A stretch of DNA of 64,000 bases from JAEXZL01 sp049943125 (GCF_049943125.1 NZ_CP188040.1:1736001-1800000), one strand, 5' to 3'. Positions 40,642-49,324 are shown, counted from the first letter of the stretch. Notes: generated by a model from the letters alone, not told the origin. Numbers and translations: made by a program.

Positions 40642-42426
40642 TTGAAAAATCTATCAAGGAAGATATTCTGTGCTTTACTATGTATTTTTATGACTATAGG
40701 TCTTGCGGCCTGCTCCCAGAGTGGTGCTGAAGGTGCTTATAAGGCTGGGACTTATAAAGCAACTGAGAAGGGACACAATGGGGAGATTGAAATACAGGTT
40801 AAATTTGACAAGGATGCTATCTTAGAGGTTAAGCCATTAGAGCACTCTGAATCAGCAGGTCTTGGAGATGTTGCTATGGAGAAGATATCAAAGGAAGTAG
40901 TGGAAGGTCAAACCCTAGCAGTAGATACAGTGTCAGGAGCTACTGTGAGTTCTAAGGCAATTCTTGCAGCCATTGAAGATTGTGTTGAGCAAGCTGGAGG
41001 AGATGTGGCTGCCTTAAAGGCAAAGACTGGTGCCGGCGATAAGAATCAAACTGAAGAAGAAATAACTACTGATGTAGTTGTTATTGGAGCTGGTGGTTCT
41101 GGTCTTTCAGCGGCAACTTCTGCTCGTCAAAATGGTGCAGAGGTTATAGTATTAGAAAAACAAGCAACCATAGGTGGTTCTACAGCTCTTTCTGGGGGAG
41201 CAATAGGGGCAACAGGAACTAAGTTCCAAAAGGAGCAAGGGATAGAGGATAGCAAGGAGAACTGGATGAGCCTTTGGAAAGAGAGACAGGCTACTAGCAA
41301 TCCAGACAGCAAGTATCCTGACTATAATTTTGTAGACTATTTCATGGATGAAGCTGTTAAGACTACAGAATGGCTTGTAGATTATGTGGGACATAAGTAT
41401 GTATCTATAATAGGCTTTGGTATGGACCCTGCTGAGAGACTTCACTTCCCTTTTAGCGATGAAACTACTAAGGGTGGTACAAGCTTAATTAATAATATAG
41501 AGGGCTTTGCAGTGGGAGAAGGAGTTAAGGTTTTAACAGAAAGACCTGCTACAGAGTTAATTGTAGATGAGGATGGTAATGTAACTGGAGTAATTTCAGA
41601 AGGTAAGAACGGAAAATTAACAGTCCATGCTAAAAAGGTAATTCTTGCTGCTGGAGGCTATGCTAAGAATGAAGAGCTTCTAGAAAGATTTATCCCTGAG
41701 GCTGCAGGAACATCAGAGCTTAGTGCAGCAGCTGCAGGAAGCACTGGTGATGGAATGCTTATGGCTGAAAAGGTAGGAGCTACCTTCTATGAAGATCCAT
41801 GGGTAATAGGTCTTGGTGTAGCAAGTAAGCTAGAAGGAACAGCTTCCTTAATGATGGATTGGTCCAAGGTTTATGTAAATGGCAATGGAGAGAGATTTAC
41901 CAATGAACAGATTCATTATGCTATAGCTAGCAATAAGCTTTTAGAACAGGATAAAACCTGGGTAATAATAGATTCCACTGAGGCTAATGAAGCTTTAGTG
42001 CAGGCTTTAGAAGGTCAATTATCCACTGGTGAGGTAGTTAAGGCTGATACCTTTGAAGCCTTAGCAAAGGCTATGGAGGTTCCAGAAGAAAACTTCCTTA
42101 AGACTATGGAAACTTACAACGAAGGCGCTAAGAATGGAAAGGATGCCCTAGGTAAGGAAAAGGAATATCTTGTAGCAGTAGAAAAGGCACCTTACTACGC
42201 TTTGAAGCTTTATGGTAAAACTATGGGAACCTTCGCAGGAGTTAAAACCAATGAAAGCTTCCAGGTATTAAAAGAGGATGGTTCAATAATCAATAATCTT
42301 TATGCTGTTGGTGAAAATGCTAATAAGGTTCTTTACAACCAGGTATACATGACTGGTAGCTCAATTCAATTTGCTTTAACCAGCGGAAGAATAGCAGGAG
42401 AGCATGCAGCTAATAGCTTGAAATAA
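40642..42426 (+). CDS. FMN- and FAD-binding flavocytochrome-type reductase lipoprotein
   Basis: 594 aa. A lipoprotein signal peptide ends at Cys24 (GLAAC). Residues about 32-115 form an FMN-binding domain whose DTVSGATVSSKAI segment has the Ser-Gly-Ala-Thr motif where ApbE attaches FMN covalently to Thr. From about residue 137 follows a FAD_binding_2 reductase of the fumarate reductase/urocanate reductase group: DVVVIGAGGSGLSAATSARQNGAEVIVLEK, GGSTALSGGAIGATG and the C-terminal LYAVGENANKVLYN ... GSSIQFALTSGRIAGEHAA. It should reduce an organic acceptor outside the membrane. No heme motif is present. TTG start after AAGGGGG. Confidence 0.86.
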   Translation: MKNLSRKIFCALLCIFMTIGLAACSQSGAEGAYKAGTYKATEKGHNGEIEIQVKFDKDAILEVKPLEHSESAGLGDVAMEKISKEVVEGQTLAVDTVSGATVSSKAILAAIEDCVEQAGGDVAALKAKTGAGDKNQTEEEITTDVVVIGAGGSGLSAATSARQNGAEVIVLEKQATIGGSTALSGGAIGATGTKFQKEQGIEDSKENWMSLWKERQATSNPDSKYPDYNFVDYFMDEAVKTTEWLVDYVGHKYVSIIGFGMDPAERLHFPFSDETTKGGTSLINNIEGFAVGEGVKVLTERPATELIVDEDGNVTGVISEGKNGKLTVHAKKVILAAGGYAKNEELLERFIPEAAGTSELSAAAAGSTGDGMLMAEKVGATFYEDPWVIGLGVASKLEGTASLMMDWSKVYVNGNGERFTNEQIHYAIASNKLLEQDKTWVIIDSTEANEALVQALEGQLSTGEVVKADTFEALAKAMEVPEENFLKTMETYNEGAKNGKDALGKEKEYLVAVEKAPYYALKLYGKTMGTFAGVKTNESFQVLKEDGSIINNLYAVGENANKVLYNQVYMTGSSIQFALTSGRIAGEHAANSLK

Positions 42427-42529
42427 AAATTTAAAAGCGCAACCTTAAAATATATATAAAAAGAAAGAAAAAGGTATGGACAATAATGTTCATATCTTTT
42501 TTGTTGAAATAAATTTTTAAAAATAAGTA

Positions 42530-42558
42530 TTGATATACATGAGGACAAGTAATATAAT
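42530..42558 (+). promoter_or_regulatory. promoter of the arsR-type operon
   Basis: TTGATA (42530-42535), 17-nt spacer, TATAAT (42553-42558). The first ArsR-type operator begins 6 nt after the -10. Confidence 0.75.
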
Positions 42559-42563
42559 ATAGT

Positions 42564-42585
42564 CATATCGAAGATTATCGATGTA
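42564..42585 (+). promoter_or_regulatory. ArsR-type operator 1
   Basis: CATATC-N10-GATGTA at +1 of the predicted transcript. It matches the second site before the permease gene (CATATC-N10-GATATG) in both arm and spacing. Confidence 0.55.
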
Positions 42586-42624
42586 TAAAAAGATGCAGAA
42601 CTTCAATGATATGAGGTGAATCTG

Positions 42625-42936
42625 TTGCGGGATAATATAAAGAACACAGCGAAGATGTTTAAAGCACTTAGTGATGAAAATAGACTTTTAATATTGGGAC
42701 TTCTAATAGATGGAGAAATGTGTGCCTGTAAGCTTTTAGAGGATTTAAATATAGGACAATCTACTCTATCTCATCATATGAAAATATTATTAGAGTCTGG
42801 CTTTGTGGAAGCTCGTAAAGAAGGGAAATGGATGCATTATTCTATTTGTCAGGAAAGTTTTAAGCTATTGAAAAATTGGGTTGAAAGCTATGAAGAGAAT
42901 AGTGATTTGCACAACCTTTGTAACTGTAAACTATAG
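42625..42936 (+). CDS. ArsR-family transcriptional repressor
   Basis: 103 aa from TTG 42625, chosen because GAGGTG (42614-42619) lies 5 nt upstream; a GTG at 42616 lies within that site. Winged-helix ArsR/SmtB fold: FKALSDENRLLILGLLIDGEMCACKLLEDLNIGQSTLSHHMKILLESG. The two Cys in EMCACKL match the alpha-3 metalloid site ELCVCD of ArsR, and extra Cys occur at the C-terminus (NLCNC) and in ICQE. It should release its operator when metalloid or thiol-reactive ligand binds. A hairpin (42939-42963) separates it from the permease gene. Confidence 0.88.
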   Translation: MRDNIKNTAKMFKALSDENRLLILGLLIDGEMCACKLLEDLNIGQSTLSHHMKILLESGFVEARKEGKWMHYSICQESFKLLKNWVESYEENSDLHNLCNCKL

Positions 42937-42938
42937 TA

Positions 42939-42963
42939 TATTGCCACCTTTTAGGTGGCAATA
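42939..42963 (+). other. stem-loop after the arsR-type gene
   Basis: TATTGCCACCT (42939-42949) pairs perfectly with AGGTGGCAATA (42953-42963) around a 3-nt loop. There is no T tract, so it is more likely an mRNA-stability or processing element than an efficient terminator. Confidence 0.6.
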
Positions 42964-42974
42964 ATTAAGTAAAA

Positions 42975-42996
42975 CATATCGATAAATGTAGATATG
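42975..42996 (+). promoter_or_regulatory. ArsR-type operator 2, perfect inverted repeat
   Basis: CATATC (42975-42980), 10 nt, GATATG (42991-42996). It lies 20 nt before the permease ATG and matches operator 1, implying that the regulator also controls the permease directly. Confidence 0.6.
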
Positions 42997-43015
42997 TAGA
43001 TATAAGGAGAGAGAA

Positions 43016-44014
43016 ATGTTTATTTGGGATTTTTTTCAACAACAGATTTTAGGAATGAACTGGCTCAATGACTTGATTGGTGCCATACTAAATGGTATTG
43101 GGTTAGATACCACTACAGCTATAGGAGGAAGTATACAGTTTTTTATCTATGATATTATAAAAATTTTGCTTCTTCTTTCTATACTAATTTTTATTATTTC
43201 TTATATACAGAGTTATTTTCCACCTGAAAGGACTAAGAAAATCCTTGGAAGGTTTCATGGAATTACTGCAAATGCTTTAGCTGCCCTTTTAGGAACTGTA
43301 ACCCCTTTTTGTAGCTGTTCTTCGATACCGTTATTTATGGGGTTTTCTAGTGCTGGACTTCCTGTAGGTGTCACTTTCTCCTTTTTAATATCTTCTCCCC
43401 TAGTTGATCTGGGTTCCTTGATATTATTGATGAGTATATTCGGAGCTAAGGTAGCCGTGGCCTATGTAATTGTTGGACTTGCTCTTGCTATTACTGGAGG
43501 TACTATAATTGAAAAACTAGGGATGGAAAGGTATGTAGAAAAGTTTGTAAAAGACGCAAAGACCGTTGAAATAGACTCTCCTAACCTTACCAGGAAGGAA
43601 AGAATGGAATATGCTAAAGAACAGGTTTATGAAACAGTTAAGAAGGTTTTCTGGTATGTTATCATCGGTGTAGGAATTGGAGCTATTATTCATAATGTTA
43701 TACCTGAGAGCTTTATACAGAGGATATTAGGTAGCGATAATCCGTTTTCTGTAATATTAGCTACAGTTGTGGGCGTTCCTATGTATGCAGATATTTTTGG
43801 AACATTGCCTATTGCCGAAGCTCTTTATTTTAAAGGAGTTGGCTTGGGAACTATATTAAGCTTTATGATGGCTGTAACAGCTCTGTCTTTACCGTCTATT
43901 ATTATGCTTAAAAAGGCGGTGAAGTCTAAGCTTCTAGGAGTGTTTGTGGGTATTGTAGCTATAGGGATTATTATCATTGGTTATCTGTTTAATGGTCTAC
44001 AGTTTTTATTTTAA
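43016..44014 (+). CDS. ArsP/DUF318-type permease
   Basis: 332-aa membrane protein, PF03773 permease family (YraQ/ArsP). The signature TPFCSCSSIPLFMGFSSAGLPVGVTFSFLISSPLVD (about 98-133) includes the Cys-Ser-Cys of trivalent organoarsenical-handling members. The second repeat contains GVPMYADIFGTLPIAEALYFKGV. About eight hydrophobic spans are seen. Its ArsR-type regulator and thioredoxin-like partner fit a metalloid or sulfur-compound efflux cassette. Substrate is not established. AAGGAGAGAG precedes the ATG. Confidence 0.83.
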   Translation: MFIWDFFQQQILGMNWLNDLIGAILNGIGLDTTTAIGGSIQFFIYDIIKILLLLSILIFIISYIQSYFPPERTKKILGRFHGITANALAALLGTVTPFCSCSSIPLFMGFSSAGLPVGVTFSFLISSPLVDLGSLILLMSIFGAKVAVAYVIVGLALAITGGTIIEKLGMERYVEKFVKDAKTVEIDSPNLTRKERMEYAKEQVYETVKKVFWYVIIGVGIGAIIHNVIPESFIQRILGSDNPFSVILATVVGVPMYADIFGTLPIAEALYFKGVGLGTILSFMMAVTALSLPSIIMLKKAVKSKLLGVFVGIVAIGIIIIGYLFNGLQFLF

Positions 44015-44096
44015 ATTTGCACAGAGTGATATAGCATCACTGAAAATATATTGGCGGAGATTTTTATAATTTTATTATAAGGAAGGAGTATGTTTT

Positions 44097-44432
44097 ATGG
44101 CTTTATTTAAAATTGGCAAAAAGAAAGAGGTAAAGAGCTGCTGTGGAGGTAACTTTGACGCTGAAAATATGCAAAAGGCAAAGGAAGCAGTGCTAAGTGG
44201 CTCAAAAGTTAAAGTTTTGGGTACCGGATGTGCAAAGTGTAATGCACTAGAGGCTAATGTTAAACAAGCTTTAGAAGGGTTAGGAATGGATACAACTATA
44301 GATCATGTGACGGATTTTACTGAAATTGCAGCCTATGGAGTAATGACCACACCTGCTCTTGTGGTGGATGGAAAAGTGGTTTCCTTTGGTAAGGTGTTGT
44401 CTCCAGAGGAAGCAGCTAAACTCCTGAAGTAA
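44097..44432 (+). CDS. small thioredoxin-like redox protein (TM0996/MTH895 type)
   Basis: 111 aa. Residues about 36-111 form a thioredoxin-fold domain with the redox motif GCAKCNAL (C-x-x-C near 44-47) and the cis-Pro region MTTPALVVDGKVVSFGKV. An unusual N-terminal extension carries a second cysteine pair, KSCCGG (about 13-18). It follows the permease by 82 nt and is probably co-transcribed. Proteins of this type regularly accompany PF03773 permeases. It may deliver electrons or bind the metalloid; this is inference. AAGGAAGGAG precedes the ATG. Confidence 0.82.
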   Translation: MALFKIGKKKEVKSCCGGNFDAENMQKAKEAVLSGSKVKVLGTGCAKCNALEANVKQALEGLGMDTTIDHVTDFTEIAAYGVMTTPALVVDGKVVSFGKVLSPEEAAKLLK

Positions 44433-44440
44433 AGCTCATA

Positions 44441-44480
44441 AAAAGACCTGATATCTAAGGCTTAGGATATCAGGTCTTTT
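44441..44480. terminator. bidirectional terminator after the redox-protein gene
   Basis: A 15-bp perfect stem (44441-44455 with 44466-44480) bounded by A4 and T4, between the plus-strand redox gene and minus-strand uxuA. Confidence 0.88.
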
Positions 44481-44494
44481 GTCTATTTTAGCTT

Positions 44495-45547
44495 TTATTC
44501 CTTTGAATCCAATTTATCTAGAGTTTCAATTATCCCTGTAAGATACATGGCACCTAATGCTCTGTCGTAGAGTCCATAGCCAGCTCTTCCTGTTTCTCCC
44601 CATATCATTCTTCCGTGGTCAGGTCTTACATAGCCATCAAAGTTGTTTTTGTGCAGGGTTTGAACTATTTTAACTATGTCTAGGGAACCACAAGGGGAGT
44701 AATGGGCTGTTTCCTCAAAGCTTCCATCCTCTAAAAGCTTAACATTTCTTATATGCATAAAATGTATTCTTTTCATAGCAGAATATTTATCTACTAGCCT
44801 AACTACATCATTAAAGGAGGCGGAGCCTAAGGAACCAGTACATAGGGTTAATCCGTTATACTCACTGTCTACAATCTTTAAGAATCTGTCTAGGTTTCCT
44901 TCGTTTGTTATAATACGTGGAAGACCAAAGATACTGTAAGGTGGATCATCAGGATGTATAGCCATCTTCACCCTGCACTCCTCAGCTACGGGAATAATTT
45001 CCTTAAGAAAATGCTCAAGGTTCTTCCAGAGAGTTTCTTCATCTACGGATTTATATTTGTCAAAAACCTCTGCTAGCTCTTCCTTTGTATAGCTGGAGTC
45101 CCAGCCAGGAAGTGAAAGCTCCCCTTTAAGTGGATCCATTTTTTTAACATGGTCCGTATAATAGACTAGTGTAGTAGAGCCATCCTTTAAGGTCTTATCC
45201 AGCTGCGTTCTTGTCCAGTCAAATACAGGCATAAAGTTGTAGCAGATAACCTTCACTCCAGCCTCAGCAAGATTTCTTATATTCTGCTTATAGTTTTCTA
45301 TATATTTGTCTCGTGAAGGTAGCCCCAGCTTTATGTCCTCATGAACGGGTACGCTTTCAATAACATCAAACTTAAGGTCTGCTCCCTCAACAGTAGCCTT
45401 TAATTCCTTTATCTTTTCTGGTGGCCATACTTCTCCTACAGGCACATCGTATATTGCTGTTACTATGCTGTACATGCTAGGTATTTGTCTAATATATTGA
45501 ATTTTTACAGGGTCCTTGGTCCCATACCATCTAAAGGATAATTTCAT
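44495..45547 (-). CDS. uxuA: mannonate dehydratase
   Basis: 350 aa, UxuA family, TIM-barrel enzyme dehydrating D-mannonate to 2-keto-3-deoxygluconate in glucuronate breakdown. N-terminal LSFRWYGTKDPVKIQYIRQIP, central VICYNFMPVFDWTRT, the metal-binding region MAIHPDDPPYSIFGLPRI, LCTGSLG, HMRNVK-like IHFMHIRNVK and C-terminal YVRPDHGRMIWGE are all typical. GGAGGGAATAAA precedes the ATG. No other hexuronate gene is in the window. Confidence 0.94.
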   Translation of the reverse strand: MKLSFRWYGTKDPVKIQYIRQIPSMYSIVTAIYDVPVGEVWPPEKIKELKATVEGADLKFDVIESVPVHEDIKLGLPSRDKYIENYKQNIRNLAEAGVKVICYNFMPVFDWTRTQLDKTLKDGSTTLVYYTDHVKKMDPLKGELSLPGWDSSYTKEELAEVFDKYKSVDEETLWKNLEHFLKEIIPVAEECRVKMAIHPDDPPYSIFGLPRIITNEGNLDRFLKIVDSEYNGLTLCTGSLGSASFNDVVRLVDKYSAMKRIHFMHIRNVKLLEDGSFEETAHYSPCGSLDIVKIVQTLHKNNFDGYVRPDHGRMIWGETGRAGYGLYDRALGAMYLTGIIETLDKLDSKE

Positions 45548-45734
45548 TTTATTCCCTCCATATTGAATAATTTATTGTTGTCTTGTCAGTGATATTTTTT
45601 GTTATTTCCTCAAAGATATACTCATTAAAATATAATCCTATTATTTATACTTTTATAAGCTTTTATTTGATAAAATTAATACTAAATAAGGTATTTATTA
45701 TAAGGAAATATAGCAGTGAAAGGTTAAGGATAAA

Positions 45735-46583
45735 ATGAGAGATTTTTCAGAGATTAAAGACCTTAAACCTAAGAAAAGAAGTGCCTTGAGGGTTAAGGCC
45801 GGAAGGACTTATTATACCTTAAGAAGATATTTGAGCTGGTATGGAAAAAGAAATTTTGCAAAAGAAAAGAGCCAAAGTCCATTAGTGTACTGCTGTTTTA
45901 GCCACAAAACACCTCTCCTAAGAAGGCTTAAGGATGTGGATATGAAGTATCAGTATAATAAGATAGTGAATCTGAAAATAGCAGCTCCAAAGGTGGATGG
46001 AATTATAATAAAGCCTGGAGAAACCTTCAGCTATTGGAGGCTTATTGGGAGGGCAAGCTATAAAAAGGGTTATAAGGATGGAATTGTATTAAATAGCGGA
46101 GGCTTTTCCACTGCCGTAGGAGGAGGGCTCTGTCAGCTGTCTAACTTAATTTACTGGATGACACTACACACTCCTCTTACAGTGGTGGAGAGATTTAGAC
46201 ATACCTTTGATGTATTTCCTGATTCAAATAGAACTCAGCCCTTTGGAAGTGGGGCAACCTGTGTATACCCTTATAGAGATTTGATGATAAGAAATGATAC
46301 TAATTCACTATTTCAGCTTAAGGTATGGGTAACAGAAGAGGAGCTCTGTGGTCAGTGGCTATCTTCCGAAGCACCTTTATACAGCTACAGAGTTATTGAA
46401 AAGAACCATACCATGAAGAGTCAATGGTGGGGAGCTTATACAAGACATAACGAGATTTATAGGGAGAAGTATGATTCTCAAGGAGCTTTTCTAGGAGAAG
46501 AGTACATTACGGAAAATCATGCACTGATGATGTATGAACCTTTCCTTGAAAGTGCAGCGGTCAATGAGATGGCGTCTAAATAG
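45735..46583 (+). CDS. VanW-family protein
   Basis: 282 aa with a VanW domain (PF04294) from about residue 70: NLKIAAPKVDGIIIKPGETFSYWRLIGRASYKKGYKDGIVL, then the invariant GGGLCQLSNLIYWM and HTFDVFPDS-RTQPFGSGATCVYPYRDL. VanW was named from vancomycin-resistance gene clusters but its biochemical role is unknown. Here the gene has no van neighbours and lacks the usual N-terminal membrane anchor, so it is probably cytoplasmic. A bidirectional terminator follows. The 187 nt before it hold no clear element. Confidence 0.85.
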   Translation: MRDFSEIKDLKPKKRSALRVKAGRTYYTLRRYLSWYGKRNFAKEKSQSPLVYCCFSHKTPLLRRLKDVDMKYQYNKIVNLKIAAPKVDGIIIKPGETFSYWRLIGRASYKKGYKDGIVLNSGGFSTAVGGGLCQLSNLIYWMTLHTPLTVVERFRHTFDVFPDSNRTQPFGSGATCVYPYRDLMIRNDTNSLFQLKVWVTEEELCGQWLSSEAPLYSYRVIEKNHTMKSQWWGAYTRHNEIYREKYDSQGAFLGEEYITENHALMMYEPFLESAAVNEMASK

Positions 46584-46604
46584 TTTAAGCATATATGATT
46601 TTTA

Positions 46605-46655
46605 AAAGGACTAGTAATTTATAAAAGTTTATTCTTGATAAATTACTAGTCCTTT
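46605..46655. terminator. bidirectional terminator, 18-bp stem
   Basis: Perfect 18-bp arms 46605-46622 and 46638-46655 with a 15-nt loop, between vanW-like and the minus-strand lipoprotein gene. Confidence 0.88.
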
Positions 46656-46699
46656 ATTATTTATTGATTTTTTATCTTTATTGAGCAGGGTTTAGTTTC

Positions 46700-47161
46700 C
46701 TAGCTGTTAACTATAACTTTTATGGTATAAGATACCTGTCCCTCATCCCAATATCCAATAATTTCGTAGATATAAGTTCCCTTTTCTTTAGGGACAATAA
46801 TGGTATTATCATCAAAAGTATATGAATTATCCTTCACTGTACTCCAATCAACAACAGTAACCTTATTGGGTTTTCTTGAAAAGCTTAGCTTTAATTCTCC
46901 GTGGGAGGGGACTTCATTACCTTTCATTTTCTCAGCAATTTGATCAGGACTTGCTGAGTCTGCTATAACCTGCTTTAAAATAAATGGCCCAAGCTTTACA
47001 GTCCATTGATAGCCACCCTTTTCAACTGAAATATTTTCTTCATTGTAGGTTACCTTAAGGGTGGGAATATTTATTTCCTCTGAACTTTCTTCCGCAGTAT
47101 TGCTACAGCCAGTAAGTATAAATGAAAATAAAGCTAACAAAATAATTATTACTTTTCTCAT
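46700..47161 (-). CDS. small lipoprotein of unknown function
   Basis: 153 aa. A signal peptide with lipobox ILTGC gives an acylated Cys near residue 19, so it is membrane-anchored on the outside. The mature part is mainly predicted beta strand (GGYQWTVKLGPF, GTYIYEIIGYWDEGQVSYTIKVIV), suggesting an immunoglobulin-like sandwich. No named family recognised. It lies 61 nt downstream of the esterase gene on the same strand and may be co-transcribed. GAGAGGGAT precedes the ATG. Confidence 0.7.
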   Translation of the reverse strand: MRKVIIILLALFSFILTGCSNTAEESSEEINIPTLKVTYNEENISVEKGGYQWTVKLGPFILKQVIADSASPDQIAEKMKGNEVPSHGELKLSFSRKPNKVTVVDWSTVKDNSYTFDDNTIIVPKEKGTYIYEIIGYWDEGQVSYTIKVIVNS

Positions 47162-47222
47162 GATAAATCCCTCTCATTTATTGTTATACCTATAAGACGA
47201 AGAATCAAGAGGATTTGTTTCT

Positions 47223-47957
47223 TTATAAAGAAAAAATATACCTAAGAGCCCTGCTTATAGAAGCGATAACCACAGAGCCGTGGTTTTCTTCCGGGGCTAT
47301 GTAGAGGCTACAGTTTTCCGTGAAGCCTTTTATCTTATCATAGATTTTCTCAGCTCCAGGAACCATATCACCTTCCTTTTCTCCTACCCCTATGAATATA
47401 TTTTTATGGCAATAAGACAAGTTTGGAAGAGATAATAGCTCATCGTTATTCCACCATACAGAGGGGCTGAAGGAGATTATATTTTTATAGATACTCGTTC
47501 CATCTAATAAATCCCATAGGACATAATATCCGCTTAGGGAATGCCCTATAATTGTAAGATTTTCCTGATCAAATTTCACATTGGCTTTTAAGAGGGGAAG
47601 GAGCTCTTCTCTTATAAAAGAATTGAAGGCAAGGCCGCCTCCCAGGTCCTTTGGAATATTAAATTTATTGTGCTTTGGATGGATATATTCCTTTGCGGGA
47701 GCTGTAAAATCCAAAAATCTCTTTTCCTTCTTCTCAAACTCCTGATGAGCTATTCCTACTACTACAGAAGAATTAATTCCTGTCTTTTTAGATAAGGCGC
47801 TCTGCTGCTTGATGCAGCTCTTAACAATTTCAAAGTTGTTTCCACCATCTAAAACTATAATTAAGGGTAAGTAATTATTTTTAGCATACTCAGGAGCATA
47901 AAGCTTAATTTCGTAAAAGCTGTTGGTATGATTTGATTTCATAGTAAAATTATTCAT
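47223..47957 (-). CDS. alpha/beta hydrolase, esterase D/enterochelin-esterase-like
   Basis: 244 aa of the PF00756 (Esterase_D/Fes/IroE-like) group. The nucleophile elbow is IIGHSLSGYYVLW (Ser near 143). A preceding LDGGNNFE segment and a C-terminal PEENHGSVV with the catalytic His near 229 fit the family. No signal peptide. It could hydrolyse acyl esters, S-formylglutathione-like thioesters or siderophore esters; sequence does not discriminate. AGGAGGTAAT precedes the ATG. Confidence 0.8.
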   Translation of the reverse strand: MNNFTMKSNHTNSFYEIKLYAPEYAKNNYLPLIIVLDGGNNFEIVKSCIKQQSALSKKTGINSSVVVGIAHQEFEKKEKRFLDFTAPAKEYIHPKHNKFNIPKDLGGGLAFNSFIREELLPLLKANVKFDQENLTIIGHSLSGYYVLWDLLDGTSIYKNIISFSPSVWWNNDELLSLPNLSYCHKNIFIGVGEKEGDMVPGAEKIYDKIKGFTENCSLYIAPEENHGSVVIASISRALRYIFSL

Positions 47958-48055
47958 AAATTACCTCCTGTTTGCTAATATTACATCATAGTATAGAACA
48001 ATAAGAATAAAGGGTCAAGATAACTGAAAAAGAATAGCAATAATCCCAGTGACTA

Positions 48056-48084
48056 TTGAAATTATATAAAAACAATGATATAAC
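48056..48084 (+). promoter_or_regulatory. promoter of the Ldh-family dehydrogenase gene
   Basis: TTGAAA (48056-48061), 17-nt spacer, TATAAC (48079-48084), about 75 nt ahead of the ATG. Confidence 0.6.
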
Positions 48085-48159
48085 AGTCCTAAGAAATGTA
48101 AAAATATTTAGATAACTACAAGCTATAAATATAAAAAAACTTAGGAGGGTGGTAGTGTT

Positions 48160-49269
48160 ATGGAGACAAGACCTTACGTATCATGGGAGCTTATTGGAGA
48201 TTTTATGGCTTCAGCCTTTGAAAAGCTAGGAGTTCCTAGAGAGGAAGCTGAGATTTGTGCAGAGGTACTTATGGAAAGTGACCGTAGAGGAATAGAAAGC
48301 CACGGCTGTAATCGCTTTAAGCCTATTTATGTAGATAGAATCAATGATGGGATACAGAAGCCTGTAACCAATTTTGAAGTGGTAAGGGAAACCCCTACTA
48401 CTGCTGTGGTTGATGGACATGATGGAATGGGAATGGTCATAGGAGTAAAGGCCATGAATATGGCAATAGAAAAAGCAAAGAAGTACGGCATGGGTATGGT
48501 GGCTGTGAGGAATTCCACCCACTATGGAATAGCTGGATATTATACTACCATGGCTACAAAGGCTGGGATGATAGGAATAACAGGAACCAATGCAAGACCT
48601 TCCATAGCACCTACCTTTGGCGTTGAAAATATGCTGGGGACCAATCCTCTCACCGTGGGAATGCCAACGGATGAAGACTTTCCTTTTGTATTAGATTGTG
48701 CCACCTCCATTACTCAGAGAGGTAAGATAGAATACTACGCAAGAAACGGTAAGGATACTCCTGCTGGTATGGTTATAGGCCGTGATGGTAGTGCCATGAC
48801 CGATAGTGAGGCTATTTTAAAAGATCTAACCACTGGTAATGCTGCACTAGCTCCTCTAGGTGGAATTGGTGAAGAGCTGGCAGGTTATAAGGGCTATGGC
48901 TATGCTACCGTAGTAGAAATATTATCAGCAGCTCTCCAGTCAGGAAACTATTTAAGGATGCTCACTGGTATCAATGAAAAGGGAGAAAAGGTTCCTTATC
49001 ATTTAGGACATTTCTTCATAGCTATAGATACAGAAGCCTTCATGGGTCTTGATGCCTTTAAGAAAACTGCTGGAGATATACTAAGAGAGCTGAGGGGCTC
49101 TGAAAAAGCTCCAGGAGAAGAAAGGATATACACTGCCGGTGAAAAGGAATATCTAGTATGGCAGGAAAGAAAGGACAAAGGAGTTCCTGTTGGAGAAGCT
49201 GTACAGAAGGAATTTATTGCTGTTAGAGATGCTTTAGGACTACCACATCATTTCCCTTTTGAAGATTAA
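48160..49269 (+). CDS. Ldh-family (malate/L-lactate/ureidoglycolate) dehydrogenase
   Basis: 369 aa of the PF02615 NAD(P)-dependent 2-hydroxyacid dehydrogenase family. Conserved parts: SDRRGIESHGCNRFKPIYVDRI with the catalytic His near 47, DGHDGMGMVIG, VAVRNSTHYGIAGYYTTMA, ARPSIAPTFGVENMLGTNPLTVGMP (cofactor site) and DCATSITQRGKIE. The family includes malate, L-sulfolactate and ureidoglycolate (AllD) dehydrogenases, which cannot be told apart here. An AllD role would fit the oxamate-type module at 21-28 kb, since AllD makes oxalurate, but distance argues against a tight link. GGAGGGTGG precedes the ATG. Confidence 0.83.
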   Translation: METRPYVSWELIGDFMASAFEKLGVPREEAEICAEVLMESDRRGIESHGCNRFKPIYVDRINDGIQKPVTNFEVVRETPTTAVVDGHDGMGMVIGVKAMNMAIEKAKKYGMGMVAVRNSTHYGIAGYYTTMATKAGMIGITGTNARPSIAPTFGVENMLGTNPLTVGMPTDEDFPFVLDCATSITQRGKIEYYARNGKDTPAGMVIGRDGSAMTDSEAILKDLTTGNAALAPLGGIGEELAGYKGYGYATVVEILSAALQSGNYLRMLTGINEKGEKVPYHLGHFFIAIDTEAFMGLDAFKKTAGDILRELRGSEKAPGEERIYTAGEKEYLVWQERKDKGVPVGEAVQKEFIAVRDALGLPHHFPFED

Positions 49270-49280
49270 TATAAATCATT

Positions 49281-49313
49281 AGCTCCTATGAAGTTTATCA
49301 TATGGAGCTTTTT
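49281..49313 (+). terminator. rho-independent terminator
   Basis: AGCTCCTATG (49281-49290) pairs with CATATGGAGCT (49299-49309) with one bulge, followed by TTTTTCT. Confidence 0.75.
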
Positions 49314-49324
49314 CTATGGGTGTA

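Noticed and set aside
45735..46583. Vancomycin-resistance cluster
   Set aside because: Only a VanW-domain gene is present; no vanA/B-type ligase, vanH, vanX or vanRS genes lie nearby, and VanW proteins are common in Clostridia without resistance.
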